This document shows positions 46,235-58,791 of a DNA stretch of 64,000 nt, one piece after another (positions within the stretch are counted from its first letter, which is position 1; every line of letters begins with the position of its first letter). The translations under genes and the position numbers were made by a program. Below the pieces are notes generated by a model. It was not told the origin of the DNA and searched no databases. It was given only the letters and a program-made list of their open reading frames with translations. Origin of the DNA: Lampris incognitus. Its lineage: Eukaryota; Chordata; Actinopteri; Lampriformes; Lampridae. The stretch is from NCBI RefSeq assembly GCF_029633865.1, contig NC_079213.1, positions 114,042,730 through 114,106,729 on the forward strand. The letters run 5' to 3'.

Positions 46235-49200
46235 GCAGTCATACTACCGAGCAGTTCTCTGTTTCTGAAACGCTGCTGAAATTGTGCAACATGAATCTGT
46301 GGATGAAAACTGACCTGCTGGTTTGCCCTCTAGGCTGCATCATATAAGAACATGTAAATATATCAACAGGTCATACAGTTCAGGCTGGAACGATTCCTTG
46401 AGAAACTCGATTCCTAAAAATCATCGATGAAAATTCGTTGCATCGAAACTTTGTTTAATCCATATAACTATATACAGCTTACATAAAAACACCCTCAGGG
46501 AGAGCAACAGAGGAGGGATCTCTTTCCCAAGACGGACACACATGCAATGATGTTGTGTGTACAGAATAAAACACAATTTACAGAATACAACACTGAAAGA
46601 GGATAACAGAATTATAATTGAATTATAAAATATTTGAAGAATATGAAGAGGAGGATGCCAAGTAGTGTCCAGATGCCACCGGAACAGCCCAGGAAGATCC
46701 TTGACTAGACCCATTGACTAAACTAGCTGATGCAACATCTGCACTAGGTTTAAACCTAGCAGGCTCTGATCACCTGTGACCTGCTGAAAGACAAGTCCCT
46801 AGTGTCAAACTAAACGTAGACCGCTATCTATATTGCTAGACAAAAGAGCAGCGCCGTCCCCAGCAGGATGAATGCTGTCCACTTTCAGCAGGTCAGGGCG
46901 GCTCCAGAAAGAAGGCCAGCGAATCCCGGCTCATTACACTAGCGAGTCAGCTAGGGTTCATTGAGGTGAGCCTACTGTACATCTCATCATTATCAATATT
47001 ACCCCTCACGGGTAAGGGACCAGAGACAATTAATCGATGCCGACACATCTTTCTGGCCAAGTCAAGCGTGCTGACTAGACTAGCTTTTGTGATCTCTGAT
47101 TGCTTCATCCTAGCGTTATTGGTGCCGACATGAATGACAATGGTACTGAAAGTAGTGGTGCTGTGTGCCTGGGTTCCCTGATTCTCCCTCCACCCAGACA
47201 GCATCCGGATGTGGGCCACTTCAGGCAGTGATGCGGCACTGGTGGCCTTCTTCTGGCCCTGACAAAATGGATGTGCGCCTGAAGTGGCCCACATGTATAA
47301 TAGCAAATATGGCCCAAATATGCCAGATCAAATGTGGGCCTTTTTTGGCAAAGCTGCGGTGCTCTGGGCAACATGTGGTCTGGATGTGACCCTGAAGTGG
47401 CGCGTGTGGTAAATGGTGAATATGGCCCAAATATCACAAAACAAATATGGGCCATCTTTGGCAAATATGCGGCATCGCTATGGCTTGGTTCTGGCCCAGA
47501 TCTGGCAAACAGGAGTGGACCGCCCAAGTGCCATCACTCCACGCAGTATGTGGGCCGGAGGAAAGTGCCGGGTGCGAGACGGGTCCGGGCCACAGCAGTT
47601 TTGCTATCTGGGCGTGATGCCAGCACCCCAAGCTTATCCTCTGTGTCGGAGACTCTGGGCCCGGGTAAGCAGTGAACCAAGGCTGCTGGAGCTAATCTGA
47701 TATTGCGGGTTATGGAGTCTCCTATCACTAGCGTGCTTTACTCTGTCGACGGGAGCACGCTGGCCGGTAGGACTACCAACCGGGCTGGCGAGGGGCGAAA
47801 ACCGGTTTGCAGTTGGAGAGGTGACTGCAGGCCAGGTCACACGACCGGTGGCTTGCTCTTGCGAGCCTTCCCACGCCGGTAAACAGAGACGAACCCCGCC
47901 GCATCTGCCGACGAGGCTGAGCTAGTGCTAACAATAGCAGGCCTGCTGGCAGGCACGGGGCTACTGAGCTAGTGCTAACAATAGCAGGCCTGCTGGCAGG
48001 CCCGGGGCTACTGAGCTAGTGCTAACAATAGCAGGCCTGCTGTCAGGCCCGGGGCTACTGAGCTAGTGCTAACAATAGCGGGTCTGCTGGCAGGCCCGGG
48101 ACTACTGAGCTAGTGCTAACAATAGCAGGCCTGCTGTCAGGCCCGGGGCTACTGAGCTAGTGCTAACAATAGCAGGTCTGCTGTCAGGCCCGGGGCTACT
48201 GAGCTAGTGCTAACAATAGCAGGCCTCCTGTCAGGCCCGGGGCTACTGAGCTAGTGCTAACAATAGCAGGTCTGCTGGCAGGCCCGGGGCTACTGAGCTA
48301 GTGCTAACAATAGCAGGTCTGCTGTCAGGCCCGGGGCTACTGAGCTAGTGCTAACAATAGCAGGTCTGCTGTCAGGCCCGGGGCTACTGAGCTAGTGCTA
48401 ACAATAGCAGGCCTGCTGTCAGGCCCGGGGCTACTGAGCTAGTGCTAACAATAGCAGGCCTGCTGTTAGGCCCGGGGCTAAGGCTATCTGGAGGGCCCGT
48501 CACATCTAACGTAATCCTAGCCGACAGCAGGCGCTCTAACTCACGGACCCGTCTCTGTAGCAGAGACAACCGGTCTGTAACTACGAAGCAGCCGCCACAC
48601 ACCACCGTTTTAACGCGGCTGCTTTGACTGCGAATGTAATCAAGCTAACTGCTGTAAACTACTACTAAGACACGTTAGTCCCTAGCTAGCTAACGGGTCT
48701 GACCCTTTAGCCGAGCGGTTAGTGACGTGGCCTTGTGGTGCAGTACACCCCGTATCGAATCCCGCACCGGGCGAGAAAAGAAGCGGCTACGCTGCTAAGC
48801 TAGGCTAACGCTCAACGCTGCGAACGAAACGCGACGGAAGAGCCGCTTGAGAAGGAGAAGCAGCGAGTCTGGCGAGAAGTGAACCAGGCACAGAAAACAG
48901 CGACTCCGGTCGGACAAAGGAGGAGCTGGGAGCGCAACGTAGAGGACACGACGGAGGCGTCCGGGTAGCGGAGCGGTCTGGGGCGTCGCCTACCTGGGTC
49001 GTCGGTTCGAATCCGCGCCTTGCCTCCGGCTCGGTCGAGCGGTCCTACAGACACAATTAGCCGCGTCTGCGGGTGGGAGAAGCCGGATGTAGGTGTGTGT
49101 CCTTGTCGCTGCACTAGCGCCTCCTCTGGTCGGTCGGGGCGCCTGTTCGGGGGGGGAGGACTGGGGGGAATAGCGTGATCCTCCCACGTGCTACGTCGAA

Positions 49201-49750
49201 ACTCCTCCATGTTTAGTTACGTTAAGTTTGGTTTGGGTTATTTTGTATTTGACAGGGACAACGCACCATTTGACCACTGCACCACAGTTAGCCGGCAGCT
49301 AGTCTGCACCTGCAGCCCCTGCGCAGGCGCAGACACACAACAACTCATGCACAAGTAAAAACACAACAACACATAACAAAACTGCTGCACAGGCAGACAC
49401 ACAACAACTAATACACAAGTAAAACACAACAACACATAAGAAAACTGCTGCACAGGCAGACACACAACAACTCATACACAAGTAAAAACATGACAATACA
49501 TCTAAAATATGTGCAAAATATTAAAGCAAGCACATGTATTTGTGATTACACGTTTGCACATGTCAGGTGAAAAGAGGCAGATTAACACGAGAGTCGTTTG
49601 AGAAGGAAAACTTAGCGAGTGTAGTGATAACTAAGCCCAGAACACAGCCAAATCACCCGCAGGACACATGAAAAGGTCAGAGCAGAATATAGAGGAGGGC
49701 GAGAGACAGAGAGGGAGAGACAGAGAGACAGACAGAGAGAGAGGGCGAGA

Positions 49751-49831
<81 letters not shown>

Positions 49832-50225
49832 GGCGAGAGAGAGAGGGCGAGAGAGGGCGAGAGAGAGCGAGAGGAGAGGGAGAGAGAGAGAGCGAGAGAG
49901 GAGGGTGAGAGAGGGAGAGAGAGAGCGAGAGGAGGGTGAGAGAGAGGGAGAGAGAGGAGAGAGAGAGAGGAGGGCGAGAGAGAGAGGGCGAGAGGGGCGA
50001 GAGAGAGCGAGAGGAGAGAGAGAGAGGGAGAGAGAGCGAGAGAGAGAGAGCGAGAGAGGAGGGTGAGAGAGGGCGAGAGAGGGCGAGAGAGAGAGAGAGA
50101 GGGAGAGAGAGAGGGAGAGAGAGAGAGAGAGCGAGAGAGGAGGGTGAGAGAGAGAGCGAGAGGAGAGAGAGAGAGAGAGAGAGAGAGGAGGGTGAGAGAG
50201 AGCGAGAGGAGAGAGAGAGAGAGCG

Positions 50226-50273
<48 letters not shown>

Positions 50274-50289
50274 GGTGAGAGAGAGAGCG

Positions 50290-50333
<44 letters not shown>

Positions 50334-50368
50334 GGTGAGAGAGAGCGAGAGGAGAGAGAGAGAGAGCG

Positions 50369-50404
<36 letters not shown>

Positions 50405-50557
50405 GGTGAGAGAGAGAGCGAGAGGAGAGAGAGAGAGAGAGAGGGAGAGAGAGAGAGAGCGAGAGAGGAGGGTGAGAGAGAGCGAGAGGAGAGAGAGAGC
50501 GAGAGGAGAGAGAGAAAGAGAGCGAGAGAGAGAGAGGAGGGTGAGAGAGAGAGAACG

Positions 50558-50600
<43 letters not shown>

Positions 50601-50687
50601 GAGGGAGAGGAGAGAGGGCGAGAGAGAGGGCGAGAGAGAGGGGAGAGGAGGGAGAGGAGAGAGAGCGAGAGGAGAGAGAGAGAGGGC

Positions 50688-50721
<34 letters not shown>

Positions 50722-53700
50722 GGAGAGGAGAGAAGGAGGGAGGGAGGATGAACAGCAGTTAGTGATCACACCATCTCACAAAATCGAGTGTCATGAGGCT
50801 GGAAGCCAAAACCTGGTCAAAGCCAAAAGCTTCCAGGAAGACAGCTGAGCTGTAGTTGGGTTCAAACTTGTAGTTCTGAAAGTTAAAGAACACAATTTAA
50901 AGGCAAGTTTATGAATTGTTATTATTAATTCTTGCCCTAGTTTTAGGTTGTATGTATACCTTTTTAAAGTAATTTGAATTTTTTTTACATTTTTCTTTTT
51001 ATCTGTTTTTGCATTTCAGAACAAATGTTGTTTAAAACCCAGAATATGATATGGCACCTGAATGCACCAAACGTGTTTAGTTTTGACAGATAATGTTCTT
51101 TACTCAATTCAAGAAATAAAAATTTGGATTAGTTTTTAAAGAAACCAATCAGCCGTCCGTGTTATGTTCTCTTTTATATATTTACTATTGCTCTTTCCTA
51201 AAGCAAAAGTATTTCTTATCTGATTACTCCATTCCTCAATGGAATAGTCGGTAGAATACTTGATTACTGAAATAACTGATAGCTACATACAAGAGTGAAT
51301 CATCTGCATAAAGGGGTTATTTGTCTTGAGTATACAAGTTGTGTTTTTTCTCACTGGCCAGGCAGCCAGGCTACATGTTTGTTTGTTTGTTTTTGTCTTT
51401 TTTTCCATGTGGAATTTTGACTGCTGTTTGTTCTGAGTTTTTTTTTTAATGTAAATTTAAACATTGACTTCATATGTGTTTATACAGTATTTTGATTGTA
51501 AAATTTGGTAACACTTTAGTATGGGGAACATATTCTAAGTAAAAAAACTTAATTACTAGTGAATTAGTAATGATCAAGATGTCACTTTAGTATGGGGAAC
51601 ATATTCTAAGTAACAAAAACTTAATTACTAGTGAATTAGTAATGATCAAGATGTCACTTTAGTATGGGGAACATATTCTAAGTAACAAAAACTTAATGAC
51701 TAGTGAATTAGTAATGATCAAGATGTCACTTTAGTATGGGGAACATATTCTAAGTAACAAAAACTTAATGACTAGTGAATTAGTAATGATCAAGATGTCA
51801 CTTTAGTATGGGGAACATATTCTAAGTAACAAAAACTTAATGACTAGTGAATTAGTAATGATCAAGATGTCACTTTAGTATGGGGAACATATTCTAAGTA
51901 ACAAAAACTTAATGACTAGTGAATTAGTAATGATCAAGATGTCACTTTAGTATGGGGAACATATTCTAAGTAACAAAAACTTAATTACTAGTGAATTAGT
52001 AATGATCAAGATGTCACTTTAGTATGGGGAACATATTCTAAGTAACAAAAACTTAATGACTAGTGAATTAGTAATGATCAAGATGTCACTTTAGTATGGG
52101 GAACATATTCTAAGTAACAAAAACTTAATGACTAGTGAATTAGTAATGATCAAGATGTCACTTTAGTATGGGGAACATATTCTAAGTAACAAAAACTTAA
52201 TTACTAGTGAATTAGTAATGATCAAGATGTCACGTTAGTATGGGGAACATATTCTAAGTAACAAAAACTTAATTTACAGTAATTTAACACTATGAACACT
52301 TGTAGTTGTGTGTGTTGTTATGTAAGAACAGAGCATATTCATTAAGTGTTAGTAAGGGAGAATAACTCTTCTTGTGGTACTACCACCTTATAAAGGCCAT
52401 ACTAAGCAAATCATATTGAGATGGTACTACTAATAAGCAATACTTCTGAGGTTATAGAGGGAAAACTCATAGTTAATGCCTTACTGGTTGTATAATAAGG
52501 CCATGCAGAATAAGGCATTAATGAGTACGTAATAATGACCAATTAAGAGCCAACATGTTGCTAATTTGCATGCTAATAAGCACCTAATTAATGGTGACTA
52601 CATTCCCCATACTAAAGTCTTACCTAAAATTTAAATAAAAAAGTTGTGGAAAATAATTGACAGCTGCAGCCCTGCACACAGCTGTATCACATCGTGATGT
52701 CATTCACGTTTTCTTCAACAATGCAGCCTATCAGCAAACCAGGGAGTACATTTGAACACTGACAGGCTGCCCCGCAGTGATGTCACTGAGCGACACACAC
52801 AGAAGTCTGTTGAGTATCATGGCTGCTGATGGGGTGTTATTCCTACCACACAGAGATCATGTTGAAAATCCAGATTAGTTCCAATCCATCAATCAGCTGG
52901 TCGTTCAAGCAGCCAACCAAAAACCAGTCAACTGTAAGGTAATATATATGATGGCTTACTTCTTGTGCAATAACCTGCCTGCTGTCACCAGACAATCAGA
53001 GTCTGTTGAGTCCTTTAAACCTAAACTCAGAACTCCTCTTTTTGCCTTAACCTACAATTAGTTGCCTTTAAGTAGAGTACTGAATTGCCCTTCTGGCATA
53101 AATAAAGGTGTCTGAATCTGAGTACTTCACAACCAGTACTGCATGGCGGGTCGGCTTCTGTCTCAATGAATTTACCAAGCACTGTTCTACCGACGAGATC
53201 ATAGAGTATAAATTACAGAGTATAGATTATAGAGTATAAATTACAGAGTATAGATTATAGAGTATAAATTACAGAGTATAGATTATAGAGTATAAATTAC
53301 AGAGTATAGATTATAGAGTATAGATCATAGAGTATAAATGACAGAGTATAGATTATAGCGTATAAATTACAGAGTATAGATTATAGAGTATAAATTACAG
53401 AGTATAAATTACAGAGCATAGATTATAGAGTATAAATTACAGAGTATAGATTATAGAGTATAAATTACAGAGTATAGATTATAGAGTATAGATTATAGAG
53501 TATAAATTACAGAGTATAGATCATAGAGTATAAATGACAGAGTATAGATTATAGAGTATAAATTACAGAGTATAGATTATAGAGTATAAATTAGAGTATA
53601 AATTACAGAGTATAGATTATAGAGTATAAATTACAGAGTATAGATTATAGAGTATAAATGACAGAGTATAGATTATAGAGTATAAATTACAGAGTATAGA

Positions 53701-56074
53701 TTATAGAGTATAAATTACAGAGTATAAATTACAGAGTATAGATTATAGAGTATAAATTACAGAGTATAGATTATAGAGTATAAATTACAGAGTATAGATT
53801 ATAGAGTATAGATTACAGAGTATAGATTATAGCGTATAGATTATAGCGTATAGATTATTGACGATTGCAAACTGTTATCTTCTCTCACGTCTTTTCTCGC
53901 TCTCTCTCTCTGAGCAATGTCTTCTCCTGTCTCTTCTTCTGTGTATGTGAATGGTGTGATGTGAGTCTCCCCTGTGTGCACATGTAGTCTCTCCTCCTAC
54001 CAGGTCTCCATGGTGATGGTGGTCACCACCTGGACACTGCTTGGCATCCCCCTCATCGCTTTTTTTTTATATCTTATAATCAGAATCAGAACCAGGTTTA
54101 CCGGCCATGTGGGTTTGCACTACATGGAATGTGACTCTGGTTTCGTGGCTCTCTCAGTGTACTTAAGATAGAATAACACCACAACAACTCAACAACCTTC
54201 ACATATATACACAAGGACTGACTTATACATAGAATAACAACACTACCACACAACAACCTTCACATATATACACAAGGACTGACTTATACATAGAATAACA
54301 ACACTACCACACAACAACCTTCACATATATACACAAGGACTGACTTATACATAGAATAACAACACTACCACACAACAACCTTCACATATATACACAAGGA
54401 CTGACTTATACATAGAATAACAACACTACCACACAACAACCTTCACATATATACACAAGGACTGACTTATACAGGTGAAATAAGAGGTGATAAGGTGCAG
54501 TGGTGCAGAGAATATATCAGAGATGCTGGAATACATGTTAGCAGCTTACTGACATACATGCCTGAGGTAGATGGACATGAAAGAGTGTACCAGTATACAC
54601 ACAATGTACAGTACAGTATACACAACATGTACAGTACAGTATATACTACATGTACAGTACAGTATACACAACATGTACACAGTATATACTACATGTGCAG
54701 TACAGTATATACTACATGTGCAGTACAGTATATACAACATGTACAGTACAGTATACACAACATGTACAGTACAGTATACACAACATGTACAGTACAGTAT
54801 ATACAACATGTACAGTACAGTATATACTATATGTACAGTACAGTATATACAACATGTACAGTACAGTACAGTATATACTACATGGTTGGATGTATTGACA
54901 GTATTAAGTGTTCATTTGAATGACAGCCTGTGGAAAGAAACTGTTTTTATATCTGGTTGTTTTGGGGTTCAGTGCTCTGTAGCGCCTACCAGAGGGGAGG
55001 AGTGGGAACAGGTTGTGACCAGGGGGTGATGGGTCTGCAGTGATGTTGCCTGCCCATCTCCTGAGTCTGGAGGTGTATAAGTCCTGAATGGAGGGCAGAT
55101 TGGCACCATTGAGTTTCTCTGCAGACCTAAACTGTCTGTTGTAGTCCGTCCCTGTCCTGTTTGGTGGCTGATCCAGACCAGACAGTGGTGGATGTGCAGA
55201 GGGCAGACTGGATTATTGCAGTGTAGAACTGGATCAGCAGTTCCCGAGGCAGGTTGAACTTCTTGAGCTGGTGGAGAAAGTTCATCCTCTGCTGGGCCTT
55301 TTTGATGACTGAGTCTATGTTGGATGTCCACCTTAGGTCCTGGGAGACTGTGGAACCCAGAGATCTGTAGGTTTTCACCATAGACACCATGCTGTTGAGT
55401 ATGGTGAGGGGGGGTGGTATTGGGGGGCTCCTCCTGAAGTCCATTATGATCGCAGGGAAAGGCCTAGAAAAGGTGGTGCAAACTTGTCCACAGTGTCCCA
55501 AACTGGCCTTGTTTTTAATCCTTTTCCATTTAAGTCAATATTCCATCATAGTGGTCTGGTTTTCTTCCTCTACAGAGGGACGCTTCATAGTATTTACCGT
55601 ACAGTGACACATATCATCAGTCCTCACTGCTTTTCTCCATCCTGTCCTCCACAGTTTAATGTCTGGCCTGTCATCTATGGAGTCCAAAGCCTGCTGTCGG
55701 ATGGGGGTCCTGACCGTCACCTACTACCTGTGGACCACCTTCATTGCCGTGGTGGTGGGCATCGTGCTGGTGCTCATCATCAAACCAGGGGTCGGAACCG
55801 AAATGGAGAGTAACCGGCTGGGCGGGGGGCCGGTCATGACCTCAGCTGATGCCTTGCTTGACCTCATCAGGTAACACTGACAAATGAAGTCCCCGTTCTT
55901 CTCTTTTCACCCCCCCCCTTGTTATCTACACCACCTTTATGTCAGTGCTCCTTGATTCTGGTCCCCTATAACAAGTCTGCATGGGACGAGGTTTTAGGCC
56001 TTACACCGAGTCAAGCCTAAAGAATTCAGCAAACTCTTGACCTGAGTTGAGTTGAACTGTAAACAAAATACATC

Positions 56075-56115
<41 letters not shown>

Positions 56116-58734
56116 TCTTTTCTCTCTGACAAACACACACACGTGCAACACAGGGAGGGTAGACTGTACTCTGCATACACATGCAGATAATGCATAAAGC
56201 CTTCACGCACCCAGCACCAAGAACCAGTCAGCAACCCAACCCACCAAATGTTACATCTCCCCAATTGAAAACTTTGATTAAATCAAGCAAACCAAAACCC
56301 AACCAGAAGCCTAATCAGATTAATCAACGGCCAAGGCTGGATGTCTCATTTCACAGTAACCACTAAACTTCCATCCATCCATCCCATTATCCGAACCGCT
56401 TATCCTGCTCTCAGGGTCAGGATCCTGGAGCCTATCCCAGCAGCCATTGGACGGCAGGCGGGGAGACACCCTGGACAGGCCACCAGGCCGTCACACAGGG
56501 CCAACATTGGACGGCAGGCGGGGAGACACCCTGGACAGGCCACCAGGCCGTCACACAGGGCCAACATTGGACAGCAGGTGGGGAGACACCCTGGACAGGC
56601 CACCAGGCCGTCACACGGGGCCAACATTGGACGGCAGGCGGGGAGACACCCTGGACAGGCCACCAGGCCGTCACACGGGGCCAACATTGGACAGCAGGCG
56701 GGGAGACACCCTGGACAGGCCACCAGGCCGTCACACGGGGCCAACATTGGACAGCAGGCGGGGAGACACCCTGGACAGGCCACCAGGCCGTCACACGGGG
56801 CCAACATTGGACAGCAGGCGGGGAGACACCCTGGACAGGCCACCAGGCCGTCACACGGGGCCAACATTGGACAGCAGGCGGGGAGACACCCTGGACAGGC
56901 CACCAGGCCGTCACACGGGGCCAACATTGGACAGCAGGCGGGGAGACACCCTGGACAGGCCACCAGGCCGTCACACGGGGCCAACATTGGACAGCAGGCG
57001 GGGAGACACCCTGGACAGGCCACCAGGCCGTCACACAGGGCCAACATTGGACAGCAGGCGGGGAGACACCCTGGACAGGCCACCAGGCCGTCACACAGGG
57101 CCAACATTGGACGGCAGGTGGGGAGACACCCTGGACAGGCCACCAGGCCGTCACACAGGGCCAACATTGGACGGCAGGTGGGGAGACACCCTGGACAGGC
57201 CACCAGGCCGTCACACAGGGCCAACATTGGACAGCAGGCGGGGAGACACCCTGGACAGGCCACCAGGCCGTCACACAGGGCCAACATTGGACAGCAGGCG
57301 GGGAGACACCCTGGACAGGCCACCAGGCCGTCACACAGGGCCAACATTGGACAGCAGGCGGGGAGACACCCTGGACAGGCCACCAGGCCGTCACACAGGG
57401 CCAACATTGGACAGCAGGCGGGGAGACACCCTGGACAGGCCACCAGGCCGTCACACAGGGCCAACATACACATTCACACCTAGGGACAATTCAGTACAGC
57501 CAATTCACCTGACCTACAGGTCTTTGAGTCACCTGACCTACATGTCTTTGGGTCACCTGACCTACATGTCTTTGGGTCACCTGACCTACATGTCTTTGAG
57601 TCACCTGACCTACAGGTCTTTGAGTCACCTGACCTACATGTCTTTGGGTCACCTGACCTACATGTCTTTGGGTCACCTGACCTACATGTCTTTGAGTCAC
57701 CTGACCTACATGTCTTTGAGTCACCTGACCTACAGGTCTTTGAGTCACCTGACCTACAGGTCTTTGAGTCACCTGACCAACATGTCTTTGGACTGTGGGA
57801 GGAAACCGGAGCCCCCGGAGGAAACCCACACAGACACGGGGAGAACATGCAAACTCCACACAGAGGACGACCCGGGACGACCCCCAAGGTTGGACTACCC
57901 CGGGGCTCGAACCCAGGACCTTCTTGCTGTGAGGCGACCGCGCTAAGCACCGCGCCACCGTGCCGCCCACCACTAAACGTTAACAACAGTAATAAACTAT
58001 GAGAGATTCTTCTCTTTACCTCCTCCTCCTCCGCCATCTACGGATGTCAATACGATCACTCTCTCTCTCTGTTACACACACACACACACACACACGCAGT
58101 AACACTACCAATCCCATTAAAAGCAGGGCTGATCAGTGTATTTTTAGTAATCCTGCAGCAGTGACTAACAGATTAACGGCGTGGCGGCTGCTGCTGCTGC
58201 TGCTGGTGGTGTGGTGGTGGTGGTGGTGGTGGTGGTGGTGTGGTGGTGTGCTGGTGGTGTGGTGGTGGTGTGGTGGTGGTGGTGGTGGTGGTGTGGTGGT
58301 GTGCTGCTGCTGGTGGTGTGGTGGTGGTGTGGTGGTGGTGGTGGTGGTGGTGGTGTGGTGGTGGTGGTGCAGTGATCTCTGCTGCAGCACGTTGGGAGAG
58401 GCTCCGGTTTGTGCCATCCTCTCTCAAAAGGTCGGAGTGTATCTTTTCCACCTCGACCGCTGTCTCCTTCACCTTTGACCTTGGAGAGCAGAGTCAAGTG
58501 TCACACCGTCAGTGGAGCTAACACCTTCCTTATTCAAGTAAATGAATATCTAAAAAAATAAAAATGTCAGTGATTGACAATCGATAGACTAATCTCAGAG
58601 CATGTTTCAAAAAAGCAACGGAAAAAAATTCACAATCATAAACGTGCAAAATGTATAAAATAAATATGCACATCAACAGGTGTTAGTGCAGTTATACAGG
58701 AATCAGAGTAGAATAGACAAATATCACAATATAC

Positions 58735-58791
<57 letters not shown>

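Larger units (their letters stand above)
46770..48640 (-). mobile_element. LINE ORF1 with SGNH-esterase-like domain (L2/CR1 type), interrupted
   Basis: On the minus strand the order is: a short heptad-like segment ([15 protein letters not shown], about 48,570), a proline-rich linker, the 47-bp array, then [14 protein letters not shown] (about 47,725, the SGNH block with its likely catalytic Ser). After a 345-bp foreign insert come [11 protein letters not shown] (about 47,115, second SGNH block) and a C-terminal part reading [12 protein letters not shown] (the last blocks of the esterase). Such esterase ORF1 proteins are known from L2/CR1-group LINEs. The frame is broken. It lies in intron 2 of the transporter gene. 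Confidence 0.78.
54075..55490 (-). mobile_element. Rex1/CR1-group LINE 3' part with expanded 3' UTR
   Basis: The minus strand encodes [14 protein letters not shown] (55,380-55,310), [34 protein letters not shown] and, after a frame break near 55,127, [11 protein letters not shown] (about 54,990). The 3' UTR extends to about 54,075 and contains two separate arrays, 54,590-54,890 and 54,170-54,472. It lies 160 bp upstream of transporter exon 3. Confidence 0.78.
56372..57970 (-). mobile_element. SINE-like family D copy inflated by two internal arrays
   Basis: Minus-strand copy: the tRNA-like head is at the right (B box GGTTCGAGCCCC at about 57,902-57,913) and the left end reads CATCCATCCCATTATCCGAA. 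Two internal segments have each become a tandem array, so the copy is about 1.6 kb instead of the roughly 400 bp seen at 37,838-38,235. Located in intron 3 of the transporter gene. Confidence 0.85.

Noticed and set aside
49612-50769. A 385-residue Ser/Leu-rich frame and several Arg/Glu-rich frames
   Set aside because: They arise from the GA repeat tract; open frames exist on both strands over the same bases.
56444-57467. CRISPR-like regular repeat array
   Set aside because: Units are contiguous 60-bp copies with no unique spacers, in a vertebrate genome.
56341-57946. Long overlapping frames (380, 357, 340 and 499 residues) on both strands with 20-residue repeats
   Set aside because: The 60-bp unit is a multiple of 3 and lacks stops, so all such frames stay open. 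The array sits inside a SINE-like element.
58133-58521. His/Thr/Pro- or Val/Trp/Gly-rich frames
   Set aside because: They are products of the GTG triplet tract.
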